Part shown: one piece after another, positions 36,780 through 48,445 of the stretch
Numbering within the stretch: the stretch's first letter is position 1
Layout of the letters: every line of letters begins with the position of its first letter
Source of the DNA: Acholeplasmataceae bacterium
Lineage (GTDB): Bacteria; Bacillota_I; Bacilli_A; ML615J-28; CAG-698
Assembly: GCA_012718985.1 (NCBI GenBank)
Contig: JAAYBG010000017.1
Span: 1 to 48,445, forward strand
Length of the DNA: 48,445 nt
Direction: 5' to 3'
Notes under the pieces: generated by a model
Database searches by the model: none
What the model was told of the DNA's origin: nothing
Seen by the model: the letters and a program-made list of their open reading frames with translations, nothing else
Position numbers and translations under genes: made by a program

Positions 36780-37058
36780 ATGGCACGCTCACTTAAAAAA
36801 GGACCTTTTTGCGATCAACATTTAATGAAGAAAGTTGTTGAACAAAAAGAAGGGTCGAAAAAAGTTATTCAAACATGGTCACGTCGTTCAACAATTTTTC
36901 CTGACTTCATAGGTCGTACAATTGCTGTTTATAATGGTAAAAGCCATATTCCAGTCTATGTTACTGAAGATATGGTAGGACATAAATTTGGTGAATTTGC
37001 ACCAACAAGAACTTATCGTGGACATGGTAAAGATAAGAAAACTACAGGAGGCAAGTAG
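36780..37058 (+). CDS. rpsS: Ribosomal protein S19
   Basis: [34 protein letters not shown]. Confidence 0.98.
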   Translation: MARSLKKGPFCDQHLMKKVVEQKEGSKKVIQTWSRRSTIFPDFIGRTIAVYNGKSHIPVYVTEDMVGHKFGEFAPTRTYRGHGKDKKTTGGK

Positions 37059-37069
37059 GAGGATAGCAT

Positions 37070-37423
37070 ATGGAAGAAGTAGTAAAATTAGAAGCTAAGG
37101 CTATTGCGAAAACCGTTCGTGTTACTCCTCGTAAAGCCCGTTTAGTGATGGATTTAATTAGAGGAAAAGATGTCAGCGAAGCTGTTGCCATCTTAAAATT
37201 AACACCAAAAGGTGCAACAGTAGCTATCGAGAAAGTATTGAAATCAGCAACTGCAAATGCTGTTAATAATCAAAAAATGGATCAAAAGAAACTTTTTATA
37301 AAAGAAGGATACGTGAATGATGGAATCACTATTAAACGTATGATTACACGAGCAAAGGGTAGCGGTAGTGCTTTATTGAAAAGAACTAGTAATATTACTA
37401 TCGTTGTTGCGGAAAGAGAGTAG
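37070..37423 (+). CDS. rplV: Ribosomal protein L22
   Basis: [18 protein letters not shown]; operon position. Confidence 0.97.
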   Translation: MEEVVKLEAKAIAKTVRVTPRKARLVMDLIRGKDVSEAVAILKLTPKGATVAIEKVLKSATANAVNNQKMDQKKLFIKEGYVNDGITIKRMITRAKGSGSALLKRTSNITIVVAERE

Positions 37424-37432
37424 GAGGAACAC

Positions 37433-38089
37433 ATGGGACAAAAGGTTAATCCGATAGGATTAAGGGTCGGTATTATTCGTGACTGGGAATCTAAATGGTA
37501 TGCAAATAAATTAGAAGTTCCAACATTGTTACATGAAGATTTAAAAATTCGTGAAATAATTCAAGAATTTTATAAGAAAGCATATGTATCGAAGATTGAA
37601 ATCGAACGTACAAAGACCAAGATTATGTTGACTATTCACACTGCAAAACCTGGTGTAGTTATTGGTCGTGATGGAGCTGTTAAGGCTCAAATCGTTGAAA
37701 AATTACAAAAAATGACTGGTAAGACAATATTTTTAAGTGTTGTTGAGATTAAAAACCCAGACTTGGATGCAATATTAGTTGCAAGAAATATGGCAGAACA
37801 ATTAGAGAACAGAGCATCTTTTAGACGTGTTCAAAAAATGGCTATCCAAAGAAGCATGAAGGCTGGTGCCAAAGGTATCAGGACATCAATTTCAGGACGT
37901 TTGGGTGGTGCTGAAATGGCTCGTCGCGAAGGTTATAGCGAAGGAACTGTTCCTCTACATACATTGAGAGCTGACATTGACTATGCAATTGCGGAAGCAA
38001 ACACTACATATGGAAAATTAGGTGTTAAAGTTTGGATTTGTAAAGGAGAAGTTTTACCAGACAAGAAAACTAAAAAGGAGGCAAATTAA
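37433..38089 (+). CDS. rpsC: Ribosomal protein S3
   Basis: [24 protein letters not shown]. Confidence 0.98.
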   Translation: MGQKVNPIGLRVGIIRDWESKWYANKLEVPTLLHEDLKIREIIQEFYKKAYVSKIEIERTKTKIMLTIHTAKPGVVIGRDGAVKAQIVEKLQKMTGKTIFLSVVEIKNPDLDAILVARNMAEQLENRASFRRVQKMAIQRSMKAGAKGIRTSISGRLGGAEMARREGYSEGTVPLHTLRADIDYAIAEANTTYGKLGVKVWICKGEVLPDKKTKKEAN

Positions 38090-38091
38090 TT

Positions 38092-38517
38092 ATGTTGATG
38101 CCTAAAAGAACGAAGTATCGTCGTCCTCATCGTGTAAGTTACGAGGGTAAGGCGAAAGGTGCAAAAGAAATTAATTTTGGCGAATATGGATTACAAGCTC
38201 AAATGGGAACTTGGGTTACATCACAACAAATTGAAGCAGCACGTATCGCTATGACTCGTTTTATGAAACGTGAAGGTTCTGTTTGGATTAGAATATTCCC
38301 TCATATGGCACAAACCCACAAACCTCTAGAAGTTCGTATGGGTGGTGGTAAAGGGGCTCCTGATAGTTATGTAGCAGTGGTTAAAAAAGGAACCATCATG
38401 TTTGAAGTAGGCGGAGTTAGTGAAGAAATCGCACGTGAAGCGTTGAGATTAGCTTCTCACAAATTACCTATTACAACAAAAGTAGTTAAGAAAGAAAGTG
38501 GTGAAAATAATGGCTAA
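38092..38517 (+). CDS. rplP: Ribosomal protein L16
   Basis: [14 protein letters not shown]; operon position. Confidence 0.98.
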   Translation: MLMPKRTKYRRPHRVSYEGKAKGAKEINFGEYGLQAQMGTWVTSQQIEAARIAMTRFMKREGSVWIRIFPHMAQTHKPLEVRMGGGKGAPDSYVAVVKKGTIMFEVGGVSEEIAREALRLASHKLPITTKVVKKESGENNG

Positions 38518-38752
38518 GAAAAAACAAAAAGTTGTTGCACCAGTTGTTAGAGAGTCAGAAGTAGATAAACTACGCAAACTTGATGATGCCACTATTGAAG
38601 AAAAAATAAAAGAAATGAAACAAGAATTATTTAATTTACGCTTCCAAGCAGCGGTTGGTAAGTTAGAAAATACAGCACAAATTGGCAAGACAAAAAAGCA
38701 AATTGCTCGTATGAAAACTATCCTAACTGAACGGGTAAACGGAGCTAAGTAA
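38510..38752 (+). CDS. rpmC: Ribosomal protein L29
   Basis: [28 protein letters not shown] at 38510 preferred over GTG 38498. Confidence 0.95.
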   Translation: MAKKKQKVVAPVVRESEVDKLRKLDDATIEEKIKEMKQELFNLRFQAAVGKLENTAQIGKTKKQIARMKTILTERVNGAK

Positions 38753-38763
38753 GGAGGAGAACT

Positions 38764-39024
38764 ATGGAAAGAAATAGTAGAAAAGAATACACTGGTAAAG
38801 TTGTATCAACAAAAGAAAACAAAACTATTAAAGTTTTAATTACTACATACCGCAAGCATCCTCTATACGGAAAGCGTGTTGAACATAGTAAAAAATTTAC
38901 AGCTCATGATGAAACTAATGATGCTAAGATGGGTGATATAGTTACGATTATGGAAACAAGACCATTATCAAAGACTAAAAAATTCCGCTTAGTTGCAATA
39001 GTTGAACGCGCTGTCCAACTATAG
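38764..39024 (+). CDS. rpsQ: Ribosomal protein S17
   Basis: [26 protein letters not shown]; operon position. Confidence 0.97.
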   Translation: MERNSRKEYTGKVVSTKENKTIKVLITTYRKHPLYGKRVEHSKKFTAHDETNDAKMGDIVTIMETRPLSKTKKFRLVAIVERAVQL

Positions 39025-39036
39025 GAGGCGAAAATA

Positions 39037-39405
39037 ATGATACAACAAGAATCGAGATTAAAAGTAGCCGATAACTCAGGCGCCAAAGAAATCCAAACAA
39101 TTAAAGTTTTAGGAGGAACAAGACGCCGTTATGCTGGTGTTGGTGATATTATTGTTGCCACTGTTAAGAGTGCAACTCCAGGTGGAACAGTAAAAAAAGG
39201 CGAGATTATCAAAGCAGTAATTGTAAGGACAAAAAGTGCTTTAAGAAGAATTGATGGAAGTTATGTTAAATTTGATGATAATGCCGCTGTTATTATTCGT
39301 GAAGATAATACTCCTAGAGGAACACGTATTTTTGGGCCAGTTGCTCGTGAATTACGTGATAAGGACTTTATGAAAATAATTTCCTTAGCTCCTGAGGTTT
39401 TATAA
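39037..39405 (+). CDS. rplN: Ribosomal protein L14
   Basis: [27 protein letters not shown]. Confidence 0.98.
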   Translation: MIQQESRLKVADNSGAKEIQTIKVLGGTRRRYAGVGDIIVATVKSATPGGTVKKGEIIKAVIVRTKSALRRIDGSYVKFDDNAAVIIREDNTPRGTRIFGPVARELRDKDFMKIISLAPEVL

Positions 39406-39415
39406 GGAGGAAAAT

Positions 39416-39727
39416 ATGTTTGTTAAAAAGGGTGATACCGTTAAGGTAATTAGCGGCGATAATAAAGGAAAAATTGGAAAGGTTTTGAAGGTATTAGTAA
39501 GCGAAAATCGCGTTGTAGTTGAAGGCGTTAATATCGTTTCACGACATACTAGACCATCAAATGCATATCCAGATGGTGGAATTATTAAGAAAGAAGCTCC
39601 AATTGCCATTTCAAATGTTATGGTTTACGATGTAAAAGCTGCTCAAGCAACTAGGGTTGGCTATAAAGAAGAAAATGGCAAAAGAGTTCGTTTCGCTAAA
39701 AAATCTGGAAACTTGCTAGATAAGTAA
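39416..39727 (+). CDS. rplX: Ribosomal protein L24
   Basis: [23 protein letters not shown]. Confidence 0.97.
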   Translation: MFVKKGDTVKVISGDNKGKIGKVLKVLVSENRVVVEGVNIVSRHTRPSNAYPDGGIIKKEAPIAISNVMVYDVKAAQATRVGYKEENGKRVRFAKKSGNLLDK

Positions 39728-39738
39728 GGAGGAAAAAG

Positions 39739-40278
39739 ATGAATCGAGTAAAAGTAAAATACAATGAAACCGTAAAAGATGCTTTGATTAAAAAGTTCTC
39801 TTATACTTCTCCTATGCAGGCTCCTAAATTAGAAAAAATCATAGTTAATATGGGTGTTGGTGATGCAATTCAAAATGCGAAAGTATTAGATGCTGCAGTT
39901 GAAGAATTAACACAAATAACTGGTCAAAAGCCAATCATTACAAAAGCTAAAAAATCTATTGCCGCTTTCAAATTGCGTGAAGGTGTATCAATCGGTTGTA
40001 AAGCAACACTTAGGGGAGAAAGAATGTACGATTTTTTTGATAAATTAGTTACAGTAGCTCTTCCTCGAGTAAGAGATTTTAGAGGTTTAAGTAAAGATTC
40101 TTTCGATGGCCGAGGCAATTATACAATAGGAATTAAAGAACAATTGATTTTTCCAGAAATTAATTATGACAAAGTTTTGAAAATTCGTGGTATGGATATC
40201 GTTATTGTTACAACAGCAAAAACTGATGAAGAAGGCCGTGAATTATTAAACCTATTGGGAATGCCTTTTAGGAAATAG
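39739..40278 (+). CDS. rplE: Ribosomal protein L5
   Basis: [45 protein letters not shown]. Confidence 0.98.
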   Translation: MNRVKVKYNETVKDALIKKFSYTSPMQAPKLEKIIVNMGVGDAIQNAKVLDAAVEELTQITGQKPIITKAKKSIAAFKLREGVSIGCKATLRGERMYDFFDKLVTVALPRVRDFRGLSKDSFDGRGNYTIGIKEQLIFPEINYDKVLKIRGMDIVIVTTAKTDEEGRELLNLLGMPFRK

Positions 40279-40293
40279 TGAAGGAGTAGAACT

Positions 40294-40479
40294 ATGGCAA
40301 AAACATCATTAAAAATTAGAAATAAAAGAACACAAAAGTTCAAAACTAGAGAATATACACGATGTGAACGTTGTGGAAGACCACATTCAGTATATCGTAA
40401 ATTCAAATTATGCCGTATCTGCTTTAGAGAGTTAGCTAATAAGGGACAAATCCCTGGCGTAACGAAATCTAGCTGGTAG
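40294..40479 (+). CDS. rpsN: Ribosomal protein S14 type Z (zinc-binding)
   Basis: 61 aa with [25 protein letters not shown]. Confidence 0.97.
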   Translation: MAKTSLKIRNKRTQKFKTREYTRCERCGRPHSVYRKFKLCRICFRELANKGQIPGVTKSSW

Positions 40480-40493
40480 AAAGGAGACTATCA

Positions 40494-40904
40494 ATGGTAA
40501 TGACAGATCCAATTGCTGATATGCTTACACGTATTCGTAATGCTAATCAAATGAAGCATGAATATGTAGAGATGCCAGCATCAAAATTAAAACAAGAAAT
40601 TTTAAGTGTTATCAAGAATGAAGGTTACATTAAAGATGTAGAACTGCTTTCTAAAGAAGAAAAGGGAACTACTTTTAAAACTTTAAAAGTAACGCTTAAG
40701 TATACGGATAAAAAAGAAAGAGTAATAAAAGGCTTAACCCGCATATCAAAACCTGGTTTAAGAGTTTATGCAAAGGCTAGTGAAATGCCTAAAGTTTTAA
40801 ATGGCTTAGGAATTGCTATCGTATCGACATCAAATGGAGTTATGACTGATAAAGAAGCACGTCAAAAGAATTTTGGCGGCGAAGTTGTAGCTTATGTTTG
40901 GTAG
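40494..40904 (+). CDS. rpsH: Ribosomal protein S8
   Basis: [17 protein letters not shown]-terminal GGEVVAYVW. Confidence 0.98.
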   Translation: MVMTDPIADMLTRIRNANQMKHEYVEMPASKLKQEILSVIKNEGYIKDVELLSKEEKGTTFKTLKVTLKYTDKKERVIKGLTRISKPGLRVYAKASEMPKVLNGLGIAIVSTSNGVMTDKEARQKNFGGEVVAYVW

Positions 40905-40915
40905 GAGGTTTTGTT

Positions 40916-41455
40916 ATGTCTAGAGTTGGAAATAAAATTATAAAATTAACTGATGGCATATCAGTAGACGTACAACCAGGAAATTTTGTAGTAGTAAAAG
41001 GTCCAAAAGGCGAAATAAGTCAACAATTATGTCCTCAAATGACAATCAAGGTTGAAGATAGAGATGTTAAAATTACTAGGCCTAGTGATACGCAAGAACT
41101 AAGAACTCTTCACGGAACAACAAGAGCACTTTTACACAATATGGTAGAAGGAGTTACTAATGGTTTTTCTAAGGGGCTTGAAATTGAAGGAACAGGATAT
41201 CGTGTTTCTTTGAAAGGAAAAGTTTTAGTGATTGCTGCAGGTTATTCACATTTACTAGAATTCCCTATTCCAGAAGGATTGACGGTAGAAGTTCTTAATC
41301 CCAATGAATTAGTAATCAAAGGCGTAGATAAACAAGCCGTTGGCCAATTTGCTGCTGAAGTTAGAGCGAAAAGAAAACCGGAACCTTATCTTGGAAAAGG
41401 TATTCGTTATAAAGGCGAAATTATTCGTCGTAAAGAAGGAAAGAAAGCTAAATAG
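40916..41455 (+). CDS. rplF: Ribosomal protein L6
   Basis: MSRVGNKIIKL; KRKPEPYLGKGIRYKGE; start moved to ATG 40916 (RBS aggagg). Confidence 0.97.
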   Translation: MSRVGNKIIKLTDGISVDVQPGNFVVVKGPKGEISQQLCPQMTIKVEDRDVKITRPSDTQELRTLHGTTRALLHNMVEGVTNGFSKGLEIEGTGYRVSLKGKVLVIAAGYSHLLEFPIPEGLTVEVLNPNELVIKGVDKQAVGQFAAEVRAKRKPEPYLGKGIRYKGEIIRRKEGKKAK

Positions 41456-41472
41456 AAAGGAGTGTATGAGTA

Positions 41473-41835
41473 GTGATCACAAGAAAATCGCGTAATAAAA
41501 CACGTAATATTCGTCATTTAAGAATTCGCAAAAATATTAGTGGAACATCTACCTTACCTCGTTTAAATGTGTTCAGATCAAATGCACATATTTATGCTCA
41601 AGTAATCGATGATGTAGAAGGGGTAACTTTAGTTAGTGCTTCTAGCATAGATAAAGAATTAAAGTTAGAAAAAGGCTCAAATAAAGCAGCGGCAGCACAA
41701 GTAGGTGCTTTAATTGCCAAAAGAGCGTTAGATAAGAAAATTGAGAATGTTGTATTCGATCGTGGTGGATACTTATATCACGGAAGAGTAAAAGCATTAG
41801 CGGAAGCTGCTAGAGAAGCAGGATTAAAGTTCTAG
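41473..41835 (+). CDS. rplR: Ribosomal protein L18
   Basis: [49 protein letters not shown] start. Confidence 0.97.
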   Translation: MITRKSRNKTRNIRHLRIRKNISGTSTLPRLNVFRSNAHIYAQVIDDVEGVTLVSASSIDKELKLEKGSNKAAAAQVGALIAKRALDKKIENVVFDRGGYLYHGRVKALAEAAREAGLKF

Positions 41836-41845
41836 GAGGTTAACG

Positions 41846-42376
41846 ATGAGACAAGAAAAAGAAAACAAAAGAAGTAGAAAAGTTGTTGAAGAAGTCGTTA
41901 AAGAATTCGAAGAACGAGTAGTTAGTATTAATCATGTCACTAAGGTTGTTAAGGGTGGTAGAAGATATCGTTTTAGCGCATTAGTGGTTGTTGGTGACTA
42001 TAAAGGCCGAGTTGGCTTAGGTACAGGAAAAGCTATCGAAATTCCTGATGCAATTAAAAAAGCAGTTGAAGATGCAAAAAGGAATTTAATTAATGTTCCG
42101 ATTGTTAACACTACAATTCCTCACGCTGTTACAGGTGTTTATGGAGCTGGTCGTGTTTTCTTAAAACCTGCACCTGATGGAACCGGTGTTATCGCTGGTG
42201 GACCTGTGCGTGCGGTAGTTGAATTAGCAGGAATTACGGATATTTTATCAAAATCAATAGGCTCAAGCACTCCTATTAACATAGTAAGAGCAACTATGCA
42301 AGGATTAAAATCTCTAAGAACAGTTGAAGAAGTTGCTGAAATTAGAGGGAAAAAGCCTGAGGAAATTTTGGGGTAG
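41846..42376 (+). CDS. rpsE: Ribosomal protein S5
   Basis: [28 protein letters not shown]. Confidence 0.98.
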   Translation: MRQEKENKRSRKVVEEVVKEFEERVVSINHVTKVVKGGRRYRFSALVVVGDYKGRVGLGTGKAIEIPDAIKKAVEDAKRNLINVPIVNTTIPHAVTGVYGAGRVFLKPAPDGTGVIAGGPVRAVVELAGITDILSKSIGSSTPINIVRATMQGLKSLRTVEEVAEIRGKKPEEILG

Positions 42377-42382
42377 AAACAC

Positions 42383-42568
42383 ATGGCAGAAAAGAAGATT
42401 ACTATCAAATTAGTGAAGAGTTCAATCGGTCGTAAACCCAATCAAACAAAGACGTTAAAAGCGTTGGGGTTAACGAAGATTAATCAAGTTGTTACTAAAC
42501 CAGATAATGAAGCAGTTCGCGGAATGATTGCAACTGTTAGTCATTTATTAGAAGTGTTAGAAGGTTAG
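42383..42568 (+). CDS. rpmD: Ribosomal protein L30
   Basis: [26 protein letters not shown]. Confidence 0.96.
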   Translation: MAEKKITIKLVKSSIGRKPNQTKTLKALGLTKINQVVTKPDNEAVRGMIATVSHLLEVLEG

Positions 42569-42577
42569 GAGGCGCAC

Positions 42578-43024
42578 ATGGAATTACATGATTTAAAGCC
42601 TGTAGATGGCGCAAGACAGAATAAAAAACGTGTTGGTCGTGGAACAAGTAGCGGTCATGGTAAAACAAGTGGTCGCGGACATAAAGGACAAAATTCTCGT
42701 AGTGGTGGCGGAGTTCGCCCAGCATTTGAAGGTGGACAAACACCATTATTCAAGAGATTGCCGAAACGAGGATTCACAAATGTGAACAGAAAAGAATATG
42801 CTGTTGTTAACCTAGCAGATCTTAACTGTGATCGTTTCAAAGAAGGAAGTAAAGTTACTCCTGAATTACTAGTTAAAGTTGGACTAGTTAGTAAAAATGT
42901 TAAAAATATTAAGGTTTTAGGAAATGGTAAATTAGAAAAGAAACTAATAGTTTGTGCTCATAAATTTTCTAAATCAGCAGAAAAGGAAATTGTTGAAGCT
43001 GGTGGGAAAATAGAGGTAATCTAA
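42578..43024 (+). CDS. rplO: Ribosomal protein L15
   Basis: [38 protein letters not shown]. Confidence 0.98.
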   Translation: MELHDLKPVDGARQNKKRVGRGTSSGHGKTSGRGHKGQNSRSGGGVRPAFEGGQTPLFKRLPKRGFTNVNRKEYAVVNLADLNCDRFKEGSKVTPELLVKVGLVSKNVKNIKVLGNGKLEKKLIVCAHKFSKSAEKEIVEAGGKIEVI

Positions 43025-43025
43025 T

Positions 43026-44312
43026 ATGGCAATTAAAAATAAAAAAATATGGATTAGCTTATTATTTACTGCACTATTTCTATTTATTTATCGTTTTGGA
43101 TATTTTATCCAAATACCATTTGTTAAAATCGAATATGTAAAAAAATTGTTCTCTTCTGGAGAATCAATGTTTGGTTTCTTGGATGTGTTTAGCGGTGGAG
43201 CATTGTCGAACTTCTCCATTGTTGCTTTGGGTATCAGCCCTTATATCACCGCTTCAATTGTTATTCAATTGTTGCAGATGGATATTGTTCCTGTATTAAA
43301 AGAGTGGTCTGAAGAAGGACAAGTAGGAAAAGAAAAATTAAATCAATTGACAAGGTATCTTGCGCTTGGATTAGCTTTTGTTCAAGCATTGACCTTAACT
43401 ATTGGTATTTCTGTAACTTATAATAATGCTTTATTTGGACCAGGAACACCTATCACACCAATGACCTATATCTATTTATCGTTGGTAATGACAGCTGGAA
43501 CAGCGTTTGTGTTATGGATTGCTGAAAGGATTACCCAAAAAGGAATTGGAAATGGTACATCAATGATTATCGTTGCTGGTATTATTGCTAGTTTTCCTGA
43601 TATGATTAATGATTTAATTCAAAAGTATATCATTTCTGGTGGAGAAAAAATTGGGAATATTTTCATTTTCTTTGGAGTAATTTTGTTAATGATTTTAATC
43701 ATTGTCGGAGTTATCTTTATTGAAGCAGCACAAAGAAAGATTCCTATTCAATATGCGAATCGACCAGCAACTGCTTCTTTTAGAGGTAAAAGTGATTCTA
43801 ACATTCCAATTAAGTTGAATTCAGCAAGTGTTATCCCAGTTATTTTTGCTTCAACATTAATGAGTTTGCCAACAACAATCTCTAACTTCCTAACAAATGC
43901 AACAGCAAAAACATGGCTTACAAACATTTTTAGTTCAAGTGAACCAATTGGATTTGTCTTATATATTGTATTAATTTTTGTTTTCTCATTCTTCTATGCA
44001 TTCTTGCAAATGAGTCCAGAGAAGATGGCAGAAAATTTACAAAAACAAAATGCATATATTCCAGGTATTAGACCCGGTGATGAAACAGCGGCTTATTTCT
44101 CAAGAGTATTGTTTAAAATAACTATGGTCGGTGCAACATACCTATCCATCGTAGCTTCAATTCCAATTATTATGTCAAAGATATTTAAATTGCCTTCTTC
44201 AGTTCAAGTTGGAGGAACAAGTTTAATTATCGTTGTTGGTGTTGCGATTGAAACGGTGAATCAATTAAAGACTCAGAGTCAAGAAAAGCAATATCGAGGC
44301 TTCATTGACTAG
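43026..44312 (+). CDS. secY: Preprotein translocase subunit SecY
   Basis: Multi-TM; LGISPYITASIVIQLLQMDIVP; KMAENLQKQNAYIPGIRPGDETAAYFS. Confidence 0.97.
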   Translation: MAIKNKKIWISLLFTALFLFIYRFGYFIQIPFVKIEYVKKLFSSGESMFGFLDVFSGGALSNFSIVALGISPYITASIVIQLLQMDIVPVLKEWSEEGQVGKEKLNQLTRYLALGLAFVQALTLTIGISVTYNNALFGPGTPITPMTYIYLSLVMTAGTAFVLWIAERITQKGIGNGTSMIIVAGIIASFPDMINDLIQKYIISGGEKIGNIFIFFGVILLMILIIVGVIFIEAAQRKIPIQYANRPATASFRGKSDSNIPIKLNSASVIPVIFASTLMSLPTTISNFLTNATAKTWLTNIFSSSEPIGFVLYIVLIFVFSFFYAFLQMSPEKMAENLQKQNAYIPGIRPGDETAAYFSRVLFKITMVGATYLSIVASIPIIMSKIFKLPSSVQVGGTSLIIVVGVAIETVNQLKTQSQEKQYRGFID

Positions 44313-44322
44313 AGGAAAGAAC

Positions 44323-44973
44323 ATGCGTTTACTAATAATTGGTGCTCCAGGGGCTGGAAAAGGAACCCAAGCAGCTTTGATTAAAGAATATTTTGCGATA
44401 CCTCATATATCTACTGGTGAAATGTTTCGAGAAGCAATCTCACAACAAACAGAAATCGGTTTAGAGGCGAAAAAATATATCGATAAAGGTGATTTAGTGC
44501 CCGATAGTGTGACTATTGAATTGATGAGAGAAAGACTTCTAAAAGATGATTGTAAAAAAGGTTTTCTTTTAGATGGCTTTCCTCGAACAATAGCCCAAGC
44601 TCAAGCTCTAGATGAAATGTTAGAGAAGCTTGAAATTAAATTAGATGCTGTTTTAAATGTAGACATTGATGATAAGATTTTGATTGATAGGATTGTAGGT
44701 CGTCGTACTTGCTCGGTTTGTAAAGAAAACTACCACATAACGAACAAAAAACCTAAAGTTGAAGGAATTTGTGATGTTTGTGGGGGAAAATTAATTCAAA
44801 GAGCAGATGATACAGAAGAAACTATCAAAAACAGGTTACGTGTGTATCACCAGTTAACTAAACCTGTTTTAGATTATTACGCTAAACAAGGTTTAATTAA
44901 AACTATTAGCGGTCGTGAAAATATTGAAGAGATATTTATGAAGGTTAAACACCTTCTTGGAGGCAATGAATGA
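44323..44973 (+). CDS. adk: Adenylate kinase (zinc-lid type)
   Basis: [17 protein letters not shown]; lid CSVCKENYH...CDVCGG; start moved to ATG 44323. Confidence 0.97.
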   Translation: MRLLIIGAPGAGKGTQAALIKEYFAIPHISTGEMFREAISQQTEIGLEAKKYIDKGDLVPDSVTIELMRERLLKDDCKKGFLLDGFPRTIAQAQALDEMLEKLEIKLDAVLNVDIDDKILIDRIVGRRTCSVCKENYHITNKKPKVEGICDVCGGKLIQRADDTEETIKNRLRVYHQLTKPVLDYYAKQGLIKTISGRENIEEIFMKVKHLLGGNE

Positions 44974-45743
44974 TTTTACTTAAAAGTAATCGAGAAATAG
45001 AGTTGATGAAAGAAGCAGGAAGGATTGTAGCGAAAGCTCATAGAGCTGTTAAGGAAGCTATCGCTCCTGGTGTTTCAACCCATCAACTAGATAAGATTGC
45101 TGAAGAGGTAATTAGAGAGGCAGGAGCAATTCCATCCTTTAAAGGATATGGTGGCTTTCCCGGCTCTATTTGCGCTTCAATCAATAACGTTGTCATCCAC
45201 GGTATCCCTAGTAAAAAAATAAAATTAAAAAAAGGTGATATTATTGCCATTGATATTGGAGCTAATTATAAAGGCTATCATGGCGATAGTGCTATCACTC
45301 ATGGTGTTGGCGAAATCAGTGAAGCCCGACAAAGACTCTTAAAGATCACAGAAGAATCTTTGTATAAAGGGTTAGAATTAGCCAAACCCTTAAACCGTTT
45401 ATCCGATATTTCTCATGCAATCGAAGAGTATGTTATAAGCAATGGGTATACTGTTGTGAAAGAATTTACTGGACATGGTGTTGGTCGTGATTTGCATGAA
45501 GATCCAATGATACCTAATTATGGACCTGCTGGTCATGGTCCTGTATTAAGAGTCGGAATGACCCTTGCTATTGAACCAATGGTAAATGCTGGCCGCGCAG
45601 ATGTTAAAGTATTAAGCGATGGCTGGACAACTGTAACCATAGATGGTAGCGATAGTGCTCATTTCGAACATACCATTGTTATAACAGAGCAAGGTTATGA
45701 GATATTAACGATTGAAGGAGGCTTTGCCAATGTCAAAGAATGA
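44970..45743 (+). CDS. map: Type I methionyl aminopeptidase
   Basis: [61 protein letters not shown]. Confidence 0.97.
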   Translation: MILLKSNREIELMKEAGRIVAKAHRAVKEAIAPGVSTHQLDKIAEEVIREAGAIPSFKGYGGFPGSICASINNVVIHGIPSKKIKLKKGDIIAIDIGANYKGYHGDSAITHGVGEISEARQRLLKITEESLYKGLELAKPLNRLSDISHAIEEYVISNGYTVVKEFTGHGVGRDLHEDPMIPNYGPAGHGPVLRVGMTLAIEPMVNAGRADVKVLSDGWTTVTIDGSDSAHFEHTIVITEQGYEILTIEGGFANVKE

Positions 45744-45948
45744 TGTGATAGAATTAAAAGGAACAGTTATTGAGTCCCTACCTAATTCAATTTTTAAAGT
45801 TAAATTAGATAATGGACATCAGATTATAGCCCACGTTTCTGGTAAAATCCGTATGAATTTCATATTCATTTTACCAGGTGATAGAGTAACTGTTGAATTA
45901 TCACCCTATGATTTAACACGTGGACGCATTACTTATCGACACAAATAA
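45730..45948 (+). CDS. infA: Translation initiation factor IF-1
   Basis: [45 protein letters not shown]; start moved to ATG 45730. Confidence 0.96.
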   Translation: MSKNDVIELKGTVIESLPNSIFKVKLDNGHQIIAHVSGKIRMNFIFILPGDRVTVELSPYDLTRGRITYRHK

Positions 45949-46005
45949 GTAATACAAGCAATTCAAACCCAGTTTCTTATGAAACTATTTAAGGAGGAAT
46001 TTAAA

Positions 46006-46119
46006 ATGAAGGTTAGACCATCAGTAAAACCAATATGTGATCAATGTAAAGTAATAAAACGTAACGGCAAAGTTATGGTTATTTGTAAAAATCCAAAGCA
46101 CAAGCAAAAACAAGGATAA
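46006..46119 (+). CDS. rpmJ: Ribosomal protein L36 (absent from ORF track)
   Basis: [40 protein letters not shown] aaggagg. Confidence 0.96.
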   Translation: MKVRPSVKPICDQCKVIKRNGKVMVICKNPKHKQKQG

Positions 46120-46136
46120 TTAGGAGGTGCAAATAT

Positions 46137-46502
46137 ATGGCACGTATTTCTGGTGTTGATATTCCACGTGATAAACGGGTGGTTATTTCACTGACATATA
46201 TCTATGGAATAGGAAAACCAACAGCAATTGAAATATTAAAAAAAGCAGGCGTTGATGAAAATAAACGCGTTAAAGATTTAAGTGAAGAAGAACTAGCGAC
46301 AATTAGACGAGAAGTAGCTGCTCTAAAAGTAGAAGGTGACTTACGCCGTGAAGTTGCTATGAATATTAAGAGATTGATGGAAATTGGATGCTACAGAGGA
46401 ATCCGTCATCGTAAAGGATTACCGGTAAGAGGACAAAATACTAGATGTAATGCTCGTACTCGAAAAGGTAAAGTTAAGACTGTGGCAAATAAGAAGAAAT
46501 AG
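46137..46502 (+). CDS. rpsM: Ribosomal protein S13
   Basis: [44 protein letters not shown]. Confidence 0.98.
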   Translation: MARISGVDIPRDKRVVISLTYIYGIGKPTAIEILKKAGVDENKRVKDLSEEELATIRREVAALKVEGDLRREVAMNIKRLMEIGCYRGIRHRKGLPVRGQNTRCNARTRKGKVKTVANKKK

Positions 46503-46515
46503 GAGGAATTGAATA

Positions 46516-46899
46516 ATGGCTCGTAAAATTCGTAAACGTAAAGTTAAAAAGAATATTCCTAATGGGGTAGCACATATTCATTCTACCTTCAACAACACAA
46601 TTGTTACAATAACTGATACTGTAGGAAATGCAATCGCTTGGAGTAGTGCTGGTGCACTAGGATTTAAGGGTAGTAAAAAATCAACTCCTTTCGCAGCATC
46701 TCAAGCATCTGAAGCTTGTGCTAAAGCAGCTTTGGATAGTGGTATGATCAAAGTTGAAGTTTCTGTTAAAGGCCCGGGTCCAGGACGTGAGGCGGCTATT
46801 AGATCATTACAAGTTGCTGGTCTTGAAATTACATCAATTAAAGATGTTACTCCAATTCCACATAATGGTTGTCGTCCTCCAAAACAACCTAGAGGATAG
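46516..46899 (+). CDS. rpsK: Ribosomal protein S11
   Basis: [34 protein letters not shown]. Confidence 0.98.
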   Translation: MARKIRKRKVKKNIPNGVAHIHSTFNNTIVTITDTVGNAIAWSSAGALGFKGSKKSTPFAASQASEACAKAALDSGMIKVEVSVKGPGPGREAAIRSLQVAGLEITSIKDVTPIPHNGCRPPKQPRG

Positions 46900-46934
46900 A
46901 GATATACTACTAAAAAAAATAAAAGGAGGACCGA

Positions 46935-48008
46935 ATGAGAAAATTCGAATTTATTAAACCTCAAATTACTGTTGAATCAAGTGATTTAGAAAATTACGGT
47001 AAATTCATCATTTCTCCATTAGAGAGGGGATATGGGATTACTTTAGGCAATGCACTTCGTCGTGTATTGCTATCGTCTATGCCAGGAGTGGCAATTGTTG
47101 CTATGGATGTTGAAGGGGTTGCCCATGAATTCATGGCCCTAAACGGAGTATTAGAAGATGTAACAGAAATCATTCTTAATTTAAAAAGCATTATCCTTTC
47201 GATAGATGAAGATAAATTATTTAAAGCGATGCCACAAGATGCTCAAGATGTTTATGAACTAACTATTGATGTAGAAGGCGAAGGGGTTATTGTGGCGGGC
47301 GATTTAGAACATAGTAGCGAAATAAAAATTGTTAATCCAGAACAAGAAATTGCAACATTAGAAAAAGGCGGAAAATTCAAGGCTCGTTTCTATGCTAGAA
47401 GAGGAATTGGTTACGTTAGTGCTGAAGAAAACAAAGTTTTCTGTAAGGATAAAAGCGGAAATTTAATTGCTACAAGAATAGCAATCGATGCTATTTATAC
47501 TCCAGTTACAAAAGTAAAATACACTGCTGATAAAACAAGGGTTGATGAGGATGTTGATTTCGATAAACTGACAATGGAAGTTTGGACAAACAAATCTATC
47601 AAACCAGCGGATGCAATTTCACTTGCTGCAAAATTCTTGCAAGAACACTTCGAAGTTATATCCCATTTAAATGAAATAGTAATACAAGAACAATATATGT
47701 ATGAACGAGAAGAAAAGGTTTCAAATAAGAAATTTGAAAAGAAAATTGAAGAGCTTGATTTGTCTGTTCGTTCTTATAATTGTTTAAAACGTGCTGGTAT
47801 TAATACCGTAGGCGACCTTACTCAAAAGAATGAGGAAGAAATGATGAGAGTAAGAAATCTAGGCCGTAAATCATTAAAAGAAGTAGTACAAAAACTTCGT
47901 GAAATTGGTTTAGACTTACGCCGTACATACGATACAGATACTAGTTATCAAGACAACGAAGATATTGAAAAAGAAGATGATGATTCATCTGATGATGATC
48001 TTTTCTAG
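46935..48008 (+). CDS. rpoA: DNA-directed RNA polymerase subunit alpha
   Basis: [29 protein letters not shown]-terminal [22 protein letters not shown]. Confidence 0.98.
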   Translation: MRKFEFIKPQITVESSDLENYGKFIISPLERGYGITLGNALRRVLLSSMPGVAIVAMDVEGVAHEFMALNGVLEDVTEIILNLKSIILSIDEDKLFKAMPQDAQDVYELTIDVEGEGVIVAGDLEHSSEIKIVNPEQEIATLEKGGKFKARFYARRGIGYVSAEENKVFCKDKSGNLIATRIAIDAIYTPVTKVKYTADKTRVDEDVDFDKLTMEVWTNKSIKPADAISLAAKFLQEHFEVISHLNEIVIQEQYMYEREEKVSNKKFEKKIEELDLSVRSYNCLKRAGINTVGDLTQKNEEEMMRVRNLGRKSLKEVVQKLREIGLDLRRTYDTDTSYQDNEDIEKEDDDSSDDDLF

Positions 48009-48037
48009 TCAAAAAAACCAAAGGGAGGACTAAAATA

Positions 48038-48400
48038 ATGTCATTAGGTTATCGAAAATTAGGTCGTAACTCAGCTCAACGCAAAGCGTTATTAAGAGAT
48101 TTAGTTACCGATTTAATTATTAATGAACGTATTGAAACAACTCTTCAAAAAGCTAAAGAACTACAAAGATTAGCCGATAGAATGGTAACTCTTGGTAAAA
48201 AAGGAACTTTAGCTGCCAGATGCCAAGCTGCTGAATTGGTTAGATTTGAAATGGCTAATGAAAAAGAATTTGCTATCCAAAAGCTATTTTCAGAAATTGC
48301 GCCAAAATATCAAGACAGAAAAGGTGGCTATACAAGAGTATTAAAAACAGGTCCTAGACGCGGAGATTCTGCGCCTATGGCACTTATCGAATTCGTTTAG
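48038..48400 (+). CDS. rplQ: Ribosomal protein L17
   Basis: [24 protein letters not shown]; operon end. Confidence 0.98.
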   Translation: MSLGYRKLGRNSAQRKALLRDLVTDLIINERIETTLQKAKELQRLADRMVTLGKKGTLAARCQAAELVRFEMANEKEFAIQKLFSEIAPKYQDRKGGYTRVLKTGPRRGDSAPMALIEFV

Positions 48401-48405
48401 AAATA

Positions 48406-48443
48406 AAAGCAAGGCTATTGGGAAATCCAATGGCCTTTTGTTT
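48406..48443 (+). terminator. Rho-independent terminator of the alpha operon
   Basis: AAAGCAAGGCTATTGG-gaaat-CCAATGGCCTTTTG-TTTT. Confidence 0.8.
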
Positions 48444-48445
48444 TA

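Noticed and set aside
34380-47191. Numerous minus-strand ORFs of 60-123 aa across the ribosomal operon
   Set aside because: Antisense to confidently identified ribosomal protein genes; no recognisable domains or RBS.

Overview
AT-rich window using the standard bacterial code, most like a low-GC Bacillota / Mollicutes-related Bacilli genome (the lineage is an inference). Left to right it contains: the 3' part of a 5S rRNA; an 11-gene tRNA cluster; a DUF362/ferredoxin protein; a tandem cluster of four Amidase_2 (N-acetylmuramoyl-L-alanine amidase) paralogs, two of them lipoproteins on Ig-like repeat stalks; a HydABC/Hnd-type [FeFe]-hydrogenase operon with five interleaved putative sensor/regulatory genes (DRTGG, HATPase, DRTGG, PHP, HATPase); a patch with a decayed and an intact AAA/DUF4143 ATPase and a DUF5104-like lipoprotein; a Crp/Fnr regulator divergent from an ABC substrate-binding/permease pair, with a perfect 14-bp palindrome between them; a DUF2779 protein; a very large lipoprotein; an ECF sigma/anti-sigma pair; an SGNH hydrolase; an intergenic candidate small RNA with its own promoter and terminator; a C39-peptidase-like lipoprotein; an apparent exonuclease-BRCT pseudogene; housekeeping enzymes; and the full S10-spc-alpha ribosomal protein operon (rpsJ to rplQ, including rpmJ, which the ORF track omits). 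The best candidates for new biology are the candidate sRNA at about 26827-26935, the amidase/Ig-stalk lipoprotein set, the regulator-rich hydrogenase operon, the Crp/Fnr palindrome, and the initiator tRNA with two U-U mismatches in its T-stem. All calls come from reading the sequence; no database search was run.
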